Shown here: one piece after another, positions 6,532-12,190 of the stretch | Numbering within the stretch: position 1 is the first letter of the stretch | Layout of the letters: each line of letters opens with the position of its first letter | NCBI GenBank assembly: GCA_023417515.1 | Contig: JAEZFL010000011.1 | Coordinates: 1 to 12,190 of the forward strand | Direction of reading: 5' to 3' | Length of the DNA: 12,190 nt | DNA from: Pseudomonadota bacterium | GTDB lineage: Bacteria; Pseudomonadota; Alphaproteobacteria; Sphingomonadales; Sphingomonadaceae | The notes under the pieces: generated by a model | The model's input: the letters and a program-made list of their open reading frames with translations, nothing else | Database searches by the model: none | What the model was told of the DNA's origin: nothing | Made by a program: the position numbers and the translations under genes

Positions 6532-7899
6532 ATGTCCGCAGCCAACCCCCAGGTCGGTTTCGTCAGCCTCGGCTGCCCCAACGCGGTGGTCGACTCCGAG
6601 CGCATCCTCACCCAGCTCCGCGTCGAGGGTTACGACCTGGTGCCCAGCTACGACGACGCCGACGTGGTCGTGGTCAACACCTGCGGGTTCATCGACTCGG
6701 CGGTGGCCGAATCGCTGGATGCGATCGGCGAGGCGATGGCGGAGAACGGGAAGGTCATCGTGACCGGTTGCCTGGGCAAGCGGTCGGACATGATCCGCGC
6801 GCAGTTCCCCGATGTGCTCTCGATCAGCGGTCCCCAGGACTACGCCACGGTGATGGGCGCGGTGCACGAGGCCCTCCCGCCCCGGCACGATCCCTTCATC
6901 GACCTGCTGCCGCGGCGCGCGTCGGAAGAGGACGAGGTGGGCGTCAAGCTCACGCCGAAGCACTACGCGTACCTGAAGATCTCCGAAGGCTGCAACCACC
7001 GTTGCAGCTTCTGCATCATTCCCTCGATGCGCGGCGACCTGGTGTCGCGCCCGGTCGACGAGGGGCTGCGCGAGGCCGAGCGGCTGGTGGTGCGCGGCGG
7101 GGTGAAGGAACTGCTGGTGATCTCGCAGGACACCTCGGCCTATGGCGTCGACGTGCGCTATGCGGAACGCGAGTGGCGCGGCAAGCCGTACCAGACGCGG
7201 ATGAAGGCGCTGTGCGCGGGGCTGTCGGAGCTGGGGGTGTGGACGCGCCTGCACTACGTATATCCGTACCCGCACGTGGACGACGTCATCCCGCTGATGG
7301 CCGAAGGCAAGCTGTTGCCGTACCTCGACATCCCGTTCCAGCACGCCAGCCCGCGCGTCCTCAGGTTGATGAAGCGCCCAGGCGCGGTGGACAGGGTGCG
7401 CGAGCGTATCGCCCGCTGGCGCGACATCTGCCCCGAACTGGCGATCCGCAGCACCTTCATCGTCGGCTTCCCGGGCGAGACCGAGGCCGAGTTCGAGGAA
7501 CTGCTCGACTTCCTGCGCGAAGTGCGGCTGGATCGCGTGGGCGCGTTCGCCTATTCGCCGGTCGACGGTGCGAGCGCCAACGCACTGCCCGATCCGGTGC
7601 CGGAAGCCGTGAAGCAGGAGCGGCTGGCGCGGTTCATGGAGGTGCAGGCGGAGATCTCGGCGCGGAAGCTCGAAGCGAAGGTGGGCAGCGTGCAGCGTTG
7701 CCTGGTGGACATGGTCGATGGCGACCTGGCGATCGCGCGCTCCCGGGCCGACGCCCCGGAGATCGATGGCGTGGTGCAGATCCAGAACGGCATGGGGGCC
7801 GGACTGCAGGCGGGCGATTTCGTGGAGGTGCGGATCATGGGAAGCGACGAGCACGACCTCTACGGCGAGGCGCTGCCGGCGCTCCGGGTCCTGGGCTGA
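6532..7899 (+). CDS. rimO: Ribosomal protein uS12 methylthiotransferase RimO
   Basis: A 455-residue radical-SAM methylthiotransferase that adds a methylthio group to the conserved aspartate of ribosomal protein S12. Domains in order: the N-terminal UPF0004 domain with the auxiliary-cluster cysteines Cys15 (SLGCPN), Cys51 (NTCGF) and Cys80 (TGCLGKR); the radical-SAM core with CxxxCxxC at Cys154, Cys158 and Cys161 (SEGCNHRCSFCIIPSMRG), YPYP and the IVGFPGET segment; and a C-terminal TRAM domain (about 385-450). SLGCPN, GCLGKR and HRCSFCIIPSMRG are characteristic of RimO and separate it from MiaB and MtaB. The frame stays open far upstream, antisense to the dienelactone hydrolase gene, but the family N-terminus and the -10 box place the start at ATG 6532. 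No convincing Shine-Dalgarno precedes it. Confidence 0.97.
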   Translation: MSAANPQVGFVSLGCPNAVVDSERILTQLRVEGYDLVPSYDDADVVVVNTCGFIDSAVAESLDAIGEAMAENGKVIVTGCLGKRSDMIRAQFPDVLSISGPQDYATVMGAVHEALPPRHDPFIDLLPRRASEEDEVGVKLTPKHYAYLKISEGCNHRCSFCIIPSMRGDLVSRPVDEGLREAERLVVRGGVKELLVISQDTSAYGVDVRYAEREWRGKPYQTRMKALCAGLSELGVWTRLHYVYPYPHVDDVIPLMAEGKLLPYLDIPFQHASPRVLRLMKRPGAVDRVRERIARWRDICPELAIRSTFIVGFPGETEAEFEELLDFLREVRLDRVGAFAYSPVDGASANALPDPVPEAVKQERLARFMEVQAEISARKLEAKVGSVQRCLVDMVDGDLAIARSRADAPEIDGVVQIQNGMGAGLQAGDFVEVRIMGSDEHDLYGEALPALRVLG

Positions 7900-7954
7900 C
7901 GCGCACGGCCCGCGGGTTTGCGATGCCCGGGCCCATCCGTCCCGGGAGCGCGCC

Positions 7955-8370
7955 ATGATCGGCGATCGACTGTTCATCCGGATCGCGCGGGCGGCCTCGC
8001 GCTTCACCGGCCGTTCCCTGAGCTTCGCGATCGCCCTGGGGTGATCCTGGCCTGGGTGCTCACCGGGCCCGTCTTCGGCTTCAGCGATACCTGGCAGCTG
8101 GTGATCAACACCGGCACGACCATCGTGACGTTCCTGATGCTGTTCCTGATCCAGAACACGCAGAACCGGGACACGGAAGCCATGCAGATCAAGCTCGACG
8201 AGCTGATCCGGGCCACCCGCAACGCGCATAACGCGCTGCCCGACCTGGAAGATCTCGAGGAACACGAAATCGACGCGTTCCGTGCGCGCCATGTCGCGCT
8301 GGCGCAGCGGGCGCGGGCGCGTGGCGAGGTTTTCGACGACCTGGCAGCGGGCGACGACGCAGGCCGCTGA
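7955..8370 (+). pseudogene. Low-affinity iron permease family gene, frameshifted near its 5' end
   Basis: From ATG 7955 (GGGAG six bases upstream) the frame encodes MIGDRLFIRIARAASRFTGR and continues SLSFAIALG, then meets TGA at 8042-8044. The next frame over (-1) continues exactly where a family member would: VILAWVLTGPVFGFSDTWQ, a second membrane segment, the family signature LIQNTQNRDTEAMQIKLDEL, and an acidic C-terminal tail ending at TGA 8368-8370. Restoring one G in the GGGG run at 8038-8041 (CTG GGG GTG) would give an intact protein of about 138 residues. The family consists of small two-helix membrane proteins annotated as low-affinity iron permeases by similarity to yeast Fet4; bacterial function is not proven. 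The break could be a true mutation, a sequencing error or, less likely, programmed -1 slippage. The gene lies 55 bp after rimO and ends 13 bp from convergent greB. Confidence 0.85.
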
Positions 8371-8383
8371 GCCCGGCGGCGCG

Positions 8384-8884
8384 TCAGTCGTAGCGCACGT
8401 CGATGATGGCGAACCGCACGGTGCCGCCAGGCAGCTGCGCCTCGAATTCGTCGTCGATACGCTTTTTCAGCATGGCGCGCGCAAGCGGGGAATCGATGCT
8501 GATCCAGCCGCGCTTCGCATCGGTTTCGTCCGGACCGACGATGCGGTAGCGCGCGGTGTCGCCGGTGCCGGTGTTTTCCACTTCGACCTGCGCACCGAAG
8601 TACACCGCCTGCGGATCCGAGGGCAGCGCATCGACGATCCGCAACACTTCGAGGCGCTTGCTCAGGTAGCGCACCCGGCGGTCGATCTCGCCGAGCTGCT
8701 TCTTGCGATAGGTGTATTCGGCGTTCTCGGAGCGGTCGCCTTCGGCTGCAGCCGCAGCCAGCGCCTGCACTACTTCCGGCCGCTTCAGCCGCCACAGGCT
8801 GTCGAGCTCGGCCTTCAGGCGCGCATGGCCTTCGGCCGTCACCAGCGCGGTGCCGTGTTCGGCGGGCGGACGCCAGCGACCCAC
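8384..8884 (-). CDS. greB: Transcription elongation factor GreB
   Basis: A 166-residue Gre factor that enters the RNA polymerase secondary channel and stimulates cleavage of backtracked transcripts. The N-terminal coiled coil (about 15-85) carries the tip motif GDRSENAEY (49-57), with acidic Asp50 and Glu53 expected to coordinate the active-site magnesium. The C-terminal FKBP-like domain covers about 90-166 (GWISIDSPLARAML). The basic helix RKKQLGEIDRRVRYLSKRLE (60-79) is the GreB rather than GreA pattern. Translation is inferred to start at GTG 8882-8884, since the MGRWRPP start resembles GreB of relatives and no upstream ATG fits. The start is 6 bp beyond the stop of the lipoprotein gene with little Shine-Dalgarno, so coupled translation is likely. 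Confidence 0.94.
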   Translation of the reverse strand: MGRWRPPAEHGTALVTAEGHARLKAELDSLWRLKRPEVVQALAAAAAEGDRSENAEYTYRKKQLGEIDRRVRYLSKRLEVLRIVDALPSDPQAVYFGAQVEVENTGTGDTARYRIVGPDETDAKRGWISIDSPLARAMLKKRIDDEFEAQLPGGTVRFAIIDVRYD

Positions 8885-8890
8885 GGCGGC

Positions 8891-9394
8891 TCAGCTGCGG
8901 CGCAGGCTGGTGTTGGCGCCCGCCTGTCCGGCGGGCACGTCGAGGGCACGGATCTCGTCGCGGGAGACGAGCTCGAAGCGGCGGTCTGGCGCATCCTTGC
9001 TGTCGGGGTCGAGCAGCAGGCCGGCAGCGTCCGCGTCGAGCGTCCAGGTGCCGGTGGCGCGGATGGCCTCGTCGCCACTGCGGGTTTCCGCCAGGGCATA
9101 AGTGCCATCGGCCCGGATCTCGAGCGTGGTTTCGATGCCCGGGCAGTCAGCGCAGGGCAGGATCCCGGAGAAGCGGCCGGCGAACGCCTTGCGGTCGAAG
9201 CCTTCCGGGTCCCGGGGTTCGTGCCGCACCACGGCGCTGGCATCCGTGCCGGCCAGCTGTGGATCGGCGGCCATGGATTCCGCATCCTTCGCCGCACCGG
9301 TGGCCGGAGGTGCGACGGCGGGCGCCGGTTCCGGCGAACAGGCGGCGAGCACCAGGGCGAGCAGGGCGGGCAGCAGGCAGGGGGACGGTCGCAT
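8891..9394 (-). CDS. NlpE-like lipoprotein
   Basis: A 167-residue lipoprotein. The signal peptide ends in the lipobox LAAC with lipidated Cys19; the next residue is Ser, not Asp, which in the Lol rule points to the outer membrane. A Pro/Ala-rich linker (20-70) leads to an NlpE N-terminal-like domain: FAGRFSGILPCADCPGIETT (71-90) with the CxxC pair Cys81/Cys84, then an IRADGTYAL strand and a GTWTLDADAAGLLL strand. In E. coli, NlpE is an outer-membrane lipoprotein that signals envelope or copper stress and surface contact to Cpx; whether this smaller homologue signals or only shares the fold is unknown, and no Cpx genes are here. The E. coli C-terminal domain is absent. The ATG at 9392-9394 has AGGAG six bases upstream. 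It lies 74 bp after pcp and 6 bp before greB. Confidence 0.85.
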   Translation of the reverse strand: MRPSPCLLPALLALVLAACSPEPAPAVAPPATGAAKDAESMAADPQLAGTDASAVVRHEPRDPEGFDRKAFAGRFSGILPCADCPGIETTLEIRADGTYALAETRSGDEAIRATGTWTLDADAAGLLLDPDSKDAPDRRFELVSRDEIRALDVPAGQAGANTSLRRS

Positions 9395-9468
9395 GACGGA
9401 CTCCTGTCGTGTCGGGGGATCCAAGGATAGGGCAGCCGCCTGAACCCGGTGGCGACCGGCTCCCCGCG

Positions 9469-10128
9469 CTAGTGTTCCGCGCCGCCCGGAAGCGCGAGGT
9501 CGACCCGGTGGGCCAGGGCCGCCTCCAGCGCGATGCGCACGCCCTCGGTCATGGTCGCCACCGGCATCCACGGCGCGCCCGGGTGCCGCGCGGCCTGTTC
9601 TTCCGACCAGGGCACGTGGATGAAGCCGCCGCGGACGCCCGGGCGCCGCCGCAGCGTGTGCATCAGACCGTAGAAGACGTGGTTGCAGACATAGGTGCCC
9701 GCCGTCTGCGAGACACTGGCGGCGATGCCTGCCTCGGCCAGCGCCAGCGACATCGCCTTGATCGGCAGCGTCGTGAAGTAGGCCGCGGGTCCGCCCGGCA
9801 CGACCGGAGCATCCACCGGCTGCGCGCCGGCATTGTCGGGGATCCGCGCGTCGTCCACGTTGATCGCCACGCGCTCGAGCGAGATCGCCGCGCGGCCGCC
9901 CGCCTGCCCCAGGCAGGCCACGAGCACGGGCCGCGTCCGCGAGATCGCCTGGCGCAGGACCCGCAGCGAGTCGCCGAAGGCCACCGGCAACTCGAGGCCG
10001 GCGATGCGGTGGCCGGCGAGGATCGCGCCGTCGAGCGCACGCATCACCGCCTGGCTGGGGTTGACGTCGTCGCCGCCGAAGGGGGCGAACCCGGTCAGGA
10101 GCACGGTGGACGAACTGGCAGAGCGCAT
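9469..10128 (-). CDS. pcp: Pyroglutamyl-peptidase I (pyrrolidone-carboxylate peptidase)
   Basis: A 219-residue cytoplasmic cysteine peptidase of family C15 that removes N-terminal pyroglutamate (5-oxoproline) from peptides. Seen: the opening VLLTGFAPFGGDDVNPSQ (9-26); Glu85 in AISLERVAIN; Cys148 in TAGTYVCNHVFYG; and His171 in GFIHVPW, the Glu-Cys-His triad of the family at the usual spacing. Length is normal (about 215). The chosen ATG (10126-10128) lies 2 bp after the stop of the DUF979 gene; no good Shine-Dalgarno is visible, so reinitiation is likely. An alternative start 14 codons upstream would overlap the DUF979 gene and lies before the conserved N-terminus. Its product, free 5-oxoproline, is the substrate of the 5-oxoprolinase whose subunit gene pxpA heads the visible operon. 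Confidence 0.95.
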   Translation of the reverse strand: MRSASSSTVLLTGFAPFGGDDVNPSQAVMRALDGAILAGHRIAGLELPVAFGDSLRVLRQAISRTRPVLVACLGQAGGRAAISLERVAINVDDARIPDNAGAQPVDAPVVPGGPAAYFTTLPIKAMSLALAEAGIAASVSQTAGTYVCNHVFYGLMHTLRRRPGVRGGFIHVPWSEEQAARHPGAPWMPVATMTEGVRIALEAALAHRVDLALPGGAEH

Positions 10129-10130
10129 CG

Positions 10131-11084
10131 TCAGCGGAACACGATCAGATACATCAGGGCGATATTGCACGCGAGCAGCGGCAGTGCGGTAGCCACCTGC
10201 TGGCGGATCACCGCATTGGGATCGCGCAGTTCCAGCAGCGCGGCCGGGACGAGGTTGAAGTTGGCCGCCATCGGCGTGAGCAGGGTGCCGCAGTAGCCCG
10301 AGAGCATGCCGATCGCCGCCAGCGACGCGGCATCGGCGCCGTGCATCTGCACCAGCAGGGGCAGGCCGATGCCGGCGGTCATCACCGGGAACGCGGCGAA
10401 GGCATTGCCCATCACCATCGTGAAGGCGGCCATCCCCAGCGCATAGGCCAGCACCACGACGAAGCGGTTCTCCACCGGAATCAGCATGCGGATCAGGCCC
10501 GCCACCGCGTCGCCCACGCCGGTGGCGGCGAACACGCTGCCGAGCGTGGCCAGCAGCAGCGGCAGCAGCGCGGCCCAGCCGATCGCATCCAGCAGCCGTC
10601 GCGACTGCTCGATCGCCGCGACCGGCGCGCTGCGCGTCATCAGCAGCGCGGCGGCGGCCGCCACCATGCAGGCCACCCCCAGGCCGACCAGGGTGGTGAG
10701 CTGGGCGCCGAACACGCGGATGCCGCCGATCTCCAGGTCCGCCAGCGGTACCGCGACCAGCACCGCCACCAGCGGGATCAGCAGGGCCGGGAAGAACAGC
10801 CGGTTGCCCAGGCGCTGCGCCGAGGCCTCGCGTGCGGCCGGCGTGCCCTCATCGCATTGTCCGCGGCCCAGCCCGCCGAAACCGGCCAGGCAGGCGAGCG
10901 CGACCACGATGCCGCCGACCACCGCGGCAGGCATGCGCTCGGCCGCCAGCATCGTCGCCGCCACCAGGCCCCAGAACAGGCCATTGGCCAGACGGCGCGG
11001 ATTGCTGCGGTCGCGCACGGCGCGCAGCGCGCTCCACAGCAGGTAGCCGCCGACCAGCCAGTAGATCCACTGCAGGTCGATCAT
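10131..11084 (-). CDS. DUF979 family integral membrane protein
   Basis: A 317-residue protein made almost entirely of hydrophobic segments, about nine to ten membrane helices (for example 5-22, 35-70 in two, 97-115, 128-149, 166-190, 207-222, 234-246, 255-270 and 298-315). The most conserved-looking part is 224-280: MVMGNAFAAFPVM, then GMLSGYCGTLLTPMAANFNL. Such Gly/Asn/Pro-rich breaks in membrane helices are typical of substrate sites in secondary transporters. It matches the DUF979 family, which has no assigned function and is usually found next to a DUF969 gene and pcp. The ATG (11082-11084) overlaps the DUF969 stop as ATGA and has GGGAGAGG upstream. I infer that it is one subunit of a transporter for 5-oxoproline or pyroglutamyl peptides. 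Confidence 0.9.
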   Translation of the reverse strand: MIDLQWIYWLVGGYLLWSALRAVRDRSNPRRLANGLFWGLVAATMLAAERMPAAVVGGIVVALACLAGFGGLGRGQCDEGTPAAREASAQRLGNRLFFPALLIPLVAVLVAVPLADLEIGGIRVFGAQLTTLVGLGVACMVAAAAALLMTRSAPVAAIEQSRRLLDAIGWAALLPLLLATLGSVFAATGVGDAVAGLIRMLIPVENRFVVVLAYALGMAAFTMVMGNAFAAFPVMTAGIGLPLLVQMHGADAASLAAIGMLSGYCGTLLTPMAANFNLVPAALLELRDPNAVIRQQVATALPLLACNIALMYLIVFR

Positions 11085-11803
11085 CTGGCCTCTCCCGGGC
11101 CGCGCGCCGCGGCGCCGCCGCGTGCGCCGATGGCCGCGGCCTCGCGCTGCAGGCGCCGGTCGAGCCGTGCCAGCCGCCAGCCGTGGATGAGGAAGGCGCA
11201 CAACGCGGTCGGAATCCCCCACAGCGCGATGTGCAGCGGCTCCAGCACGATGCCGTGTTCGGCATAGAAGCCCTGCATCAGCAGCACGGCGCCGAAGGCG
11301 ATGAAGATGTCCTCGCCGAAGAACAGGCCGACGTTGTCGGTCGCCGCCGACAGCGCCTTCAGGCGCTCGCGGCTGTCTTCCGGCAGCGGCCCGTGCCGCG
11401 CCTCGGCCGCGGCCTCCGTCATGGGCGCCAGCAGCGGGCGCACGGTCTGCGGATGCCCGCCCAGGCTGGTCAGGCCCAGTGCCGAGGCGATCTGGCGCGC
11501 ACCAAGGTAGGCGATCAGCAGCCGGCCAGCGGTGGCCCCGCGCAGTCGCCGGATCCAGGCCTGGGCATGTTCCTTCAGGCCGTGGCGCTCGAGCAGGCCG
11601 ATCACCGGCAGGGTCAACAGGAACACGGTGAGGTAGCGCTGCTTGGTGAACGCCTCGCCCAGCAGCTCGAGCACCTGCAGCGGCGTGCGCCCGGCCACCA
11701 GGCCGGTGACCAGGCCCGCTGCGACCACGATCAGCGCGGGATTCAGGCGCAGCGCGAAGCCGGCCACGACCAGGGCGACCCCGACCAGCGGCCAGTAGCT
11801 CAT
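11081..11803 (-). CDS. DUF969 family integral membrane protein
   Basis: A 240-residue membrane protein with about six to seven hydrophobic segments (4-18, 22-37, 56-72, 93-112, 155-176, 188-208) and a charged Arg/Ala/Gly-rich cytoplasmic-looking tail. Polar motifs inside or beside helices are LLTLPVIGLLERHG (62-75), ARQIASALGLTSLGGHPQTV (102-121) and ATDNVGLFFGEDI (154-166). It matches the DUF969 family, of unknown function and almost always paired with DUF979. The ATG (11801-11803) overlaps the pxpA stop as ATGA with GGAG about ten bases upstream, so translation is coupled. A longer open reading of 37 more codons lies inside pxpA and is not supported. I infer a role with DUF979 as a membrane carrier. 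Confidence 0.9.
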   Translation of the reverse strand: MSYWPLVGVALVVAGFALRLNPALIVVAAGLVTGLVAGRTPLQVLELLGEAFTKQRYLTVFLLTLPVIGLLERHGLKEHAQAWIRRLRGATAGRLLIAYLGARQIASALGLTSLGGHPQTVRPLLAPMTEAAAEARHGPLPEDSRERLKALSAATDNVGLFFGEDIFIAFGAVLLMQGFYAEHGIVLEPLHIALWGIPTALCAFLIHGWRLARLDRRLQREAAAIGARGGAAARGPGEAR

Positions 11804-12190
11804 CGGGCGGGCTCCGGCGCGTGCGGGGCCAGGATCGCGACGCCTTCGGCGCGCAGGGCATCGCGCAAGGCGCTGGCGAACATCGCCGCGTCGGCGCGGT
11901 CGCCATGCAGGCACAGCGTGTCGGCGCGGACCGGCACCTGGCTGCCGTCGATCGCCCGCACCCGTCCGCCGCGCAGCATGTCCCGCACCTGCGCCAGCGC
12001 GTCGCCGAGGTGCTCGATGACCGCCCCCGGCCGGTCGCGCGGCACCAGGCTGCCGTCACCGGCATAGGCCCGCTCGGCGAACACCTCCTCGACGACCCCC
12101 AGGCCGAGGCGCCGGCCAGCATCGGCCAGCCGCGAGCCGGCCAGCGCGAAGAGCCGCAGCCGTGGATCGCAGTCGCGCACCGCCCGTGCG
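11800..12190 (-). CDS. pxpA: 5-oxoprolinase subunit A (LamB/YcsF family), C-terminal half (cut by window edge)
   Basis: The last 129 codons of a LamB/YcsF family protein; the N-terminal half, about 115-125 residues, lies beyond the right edge. PxpA with PxpB and PxpC forms the bacterial ATP-dependent 5-oxoprolinase that opens 5-oxoproline to glutamate in the cytoplasm. Seen: EVFAERAYAGDGSLVPR followed by DRPGAVI, the family's signature block, and further on VPVRADTLCLHGD, another conserved block. The stop overlaps the start of the DUF969 gene (ATGA at 11803-11800). pxpB and pxpC would be expected further upstream, beyond the window. The family was named after the Aspergillus lactam-utilisation gene lamB, so other lactams remain a formal possibility, but the pcp gene downstream favours 5-oxoproline. 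Confidence 0.92.
   Translation of the reverse strand, partial: ARAVRDCDPRLRLFALAGSRLADAGRRLGLGVVEEVFAERAYAGDGSLVPRDRPGAVIEHLGDALAQVRDMLRGGRVRAIDGSQVPVRADTLCLHGDRADAAMFASALRDALRAEGVAILAPHAPEPAR

Noticed and set aside
8039..8044. Programmed -1 ribosomal frameshift as the explanation for the iron permease break
   Set aside because: The CTG GGG TGA context allows only partial re-pairing after a -1 slip and there is no convincing stimulatory hairpin that I can see; mutation or sequencing error is simpler, so recoding is mentioned only as a minor alternative.
6469..8292. A 607-codon open frame on the minus strand opposite rimO
   Set aside because: It is rich in His, Arg and Gln with no domain or membrane pattern, and mirrors the codon structure of rimO.
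10131..12122. A single open frame of 663 codons covering DUF979, DUF969 and pxpA on the minus strand
   Set aside because: Only its last 317 codons (DUF979) look like protein; the upstream part runs out of frame through the DUF969 and pxpA genes and is rich in Arg/Ala/Gly, typical of shadow frames in GC-rich DNA. It is not a fusion.

Overview
This is a GC-rich chromosomal segment from a gammaproteobacterium, most likely a member of the Xanthomonadaceae (Lysobacter, Luteimonas, Thermomonas or Pseudoxanthomonas type). The assignment rests on the look of the Mrp, Dcd, GreB and RimO proteins, on a large TonB-dependent receptor beside a secreted S9 peptidase, and on an overall GC content in the high sixties. 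No RNA genes, insertion sequences, CRISPR arrays or phage genes were seen. Both edges cut through genes.

Layout. Positions 1-2806 hold two minus-strand genes: the 5' end of a TonB-dependent receptor, truncated by the left edge, and an exported prolyl-oligopeptidase-like S9 peptidase with its own intrinsic terminator. The receptor has a good promoter with three AACGTT boxes at the predicted transcription start. This block is visibly less GC-rich than what follows. From 2961 the plus strand carries mrp (Fe-S carrier ATPase), dcd (dCTP deaminase, with a convincing promoter) and an RDD membrane protein. These converge on a minus-strand pair, a dienelactone-hydrolase-like enzyme followed after 10 bp by a HIT protein. 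rimO diverges from that pair through a compact region where two -10 boxes lie back to back, and is followed by a low-affinity iron permease gene broken by a one-base frameshift.

The right part (8384-12190) is a minus-strand series in transcription order: pxpA (5-oxoprolinase subunit A, 3' half only), a DUF969 membrane protein, a DUF979 membrane protein, pcp (pyroglutamyl peptidase), an NlpE-like lipoprotein and greB. The first four overlap or nearly touch (two ATGA overlaps, then a 2-bp gap) and form one operon. Pcp releases 5-oxoproline from peptide N-termini and PxpA is part of the enzyme that opens 5-oxoproline to glutamate, so the two uncharacterised membrane proteins between them are good candidates for a transporter of 5-oxoproline or pyroglutamyl peptides. 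This is the strongest lead to an undescribed system in the window.

Other points worth checking are a run of 12 C residues inside the mrp coding sequence, the frameshift in the iron permease gene, and the putative operator cluster in front of the TonB receptor.
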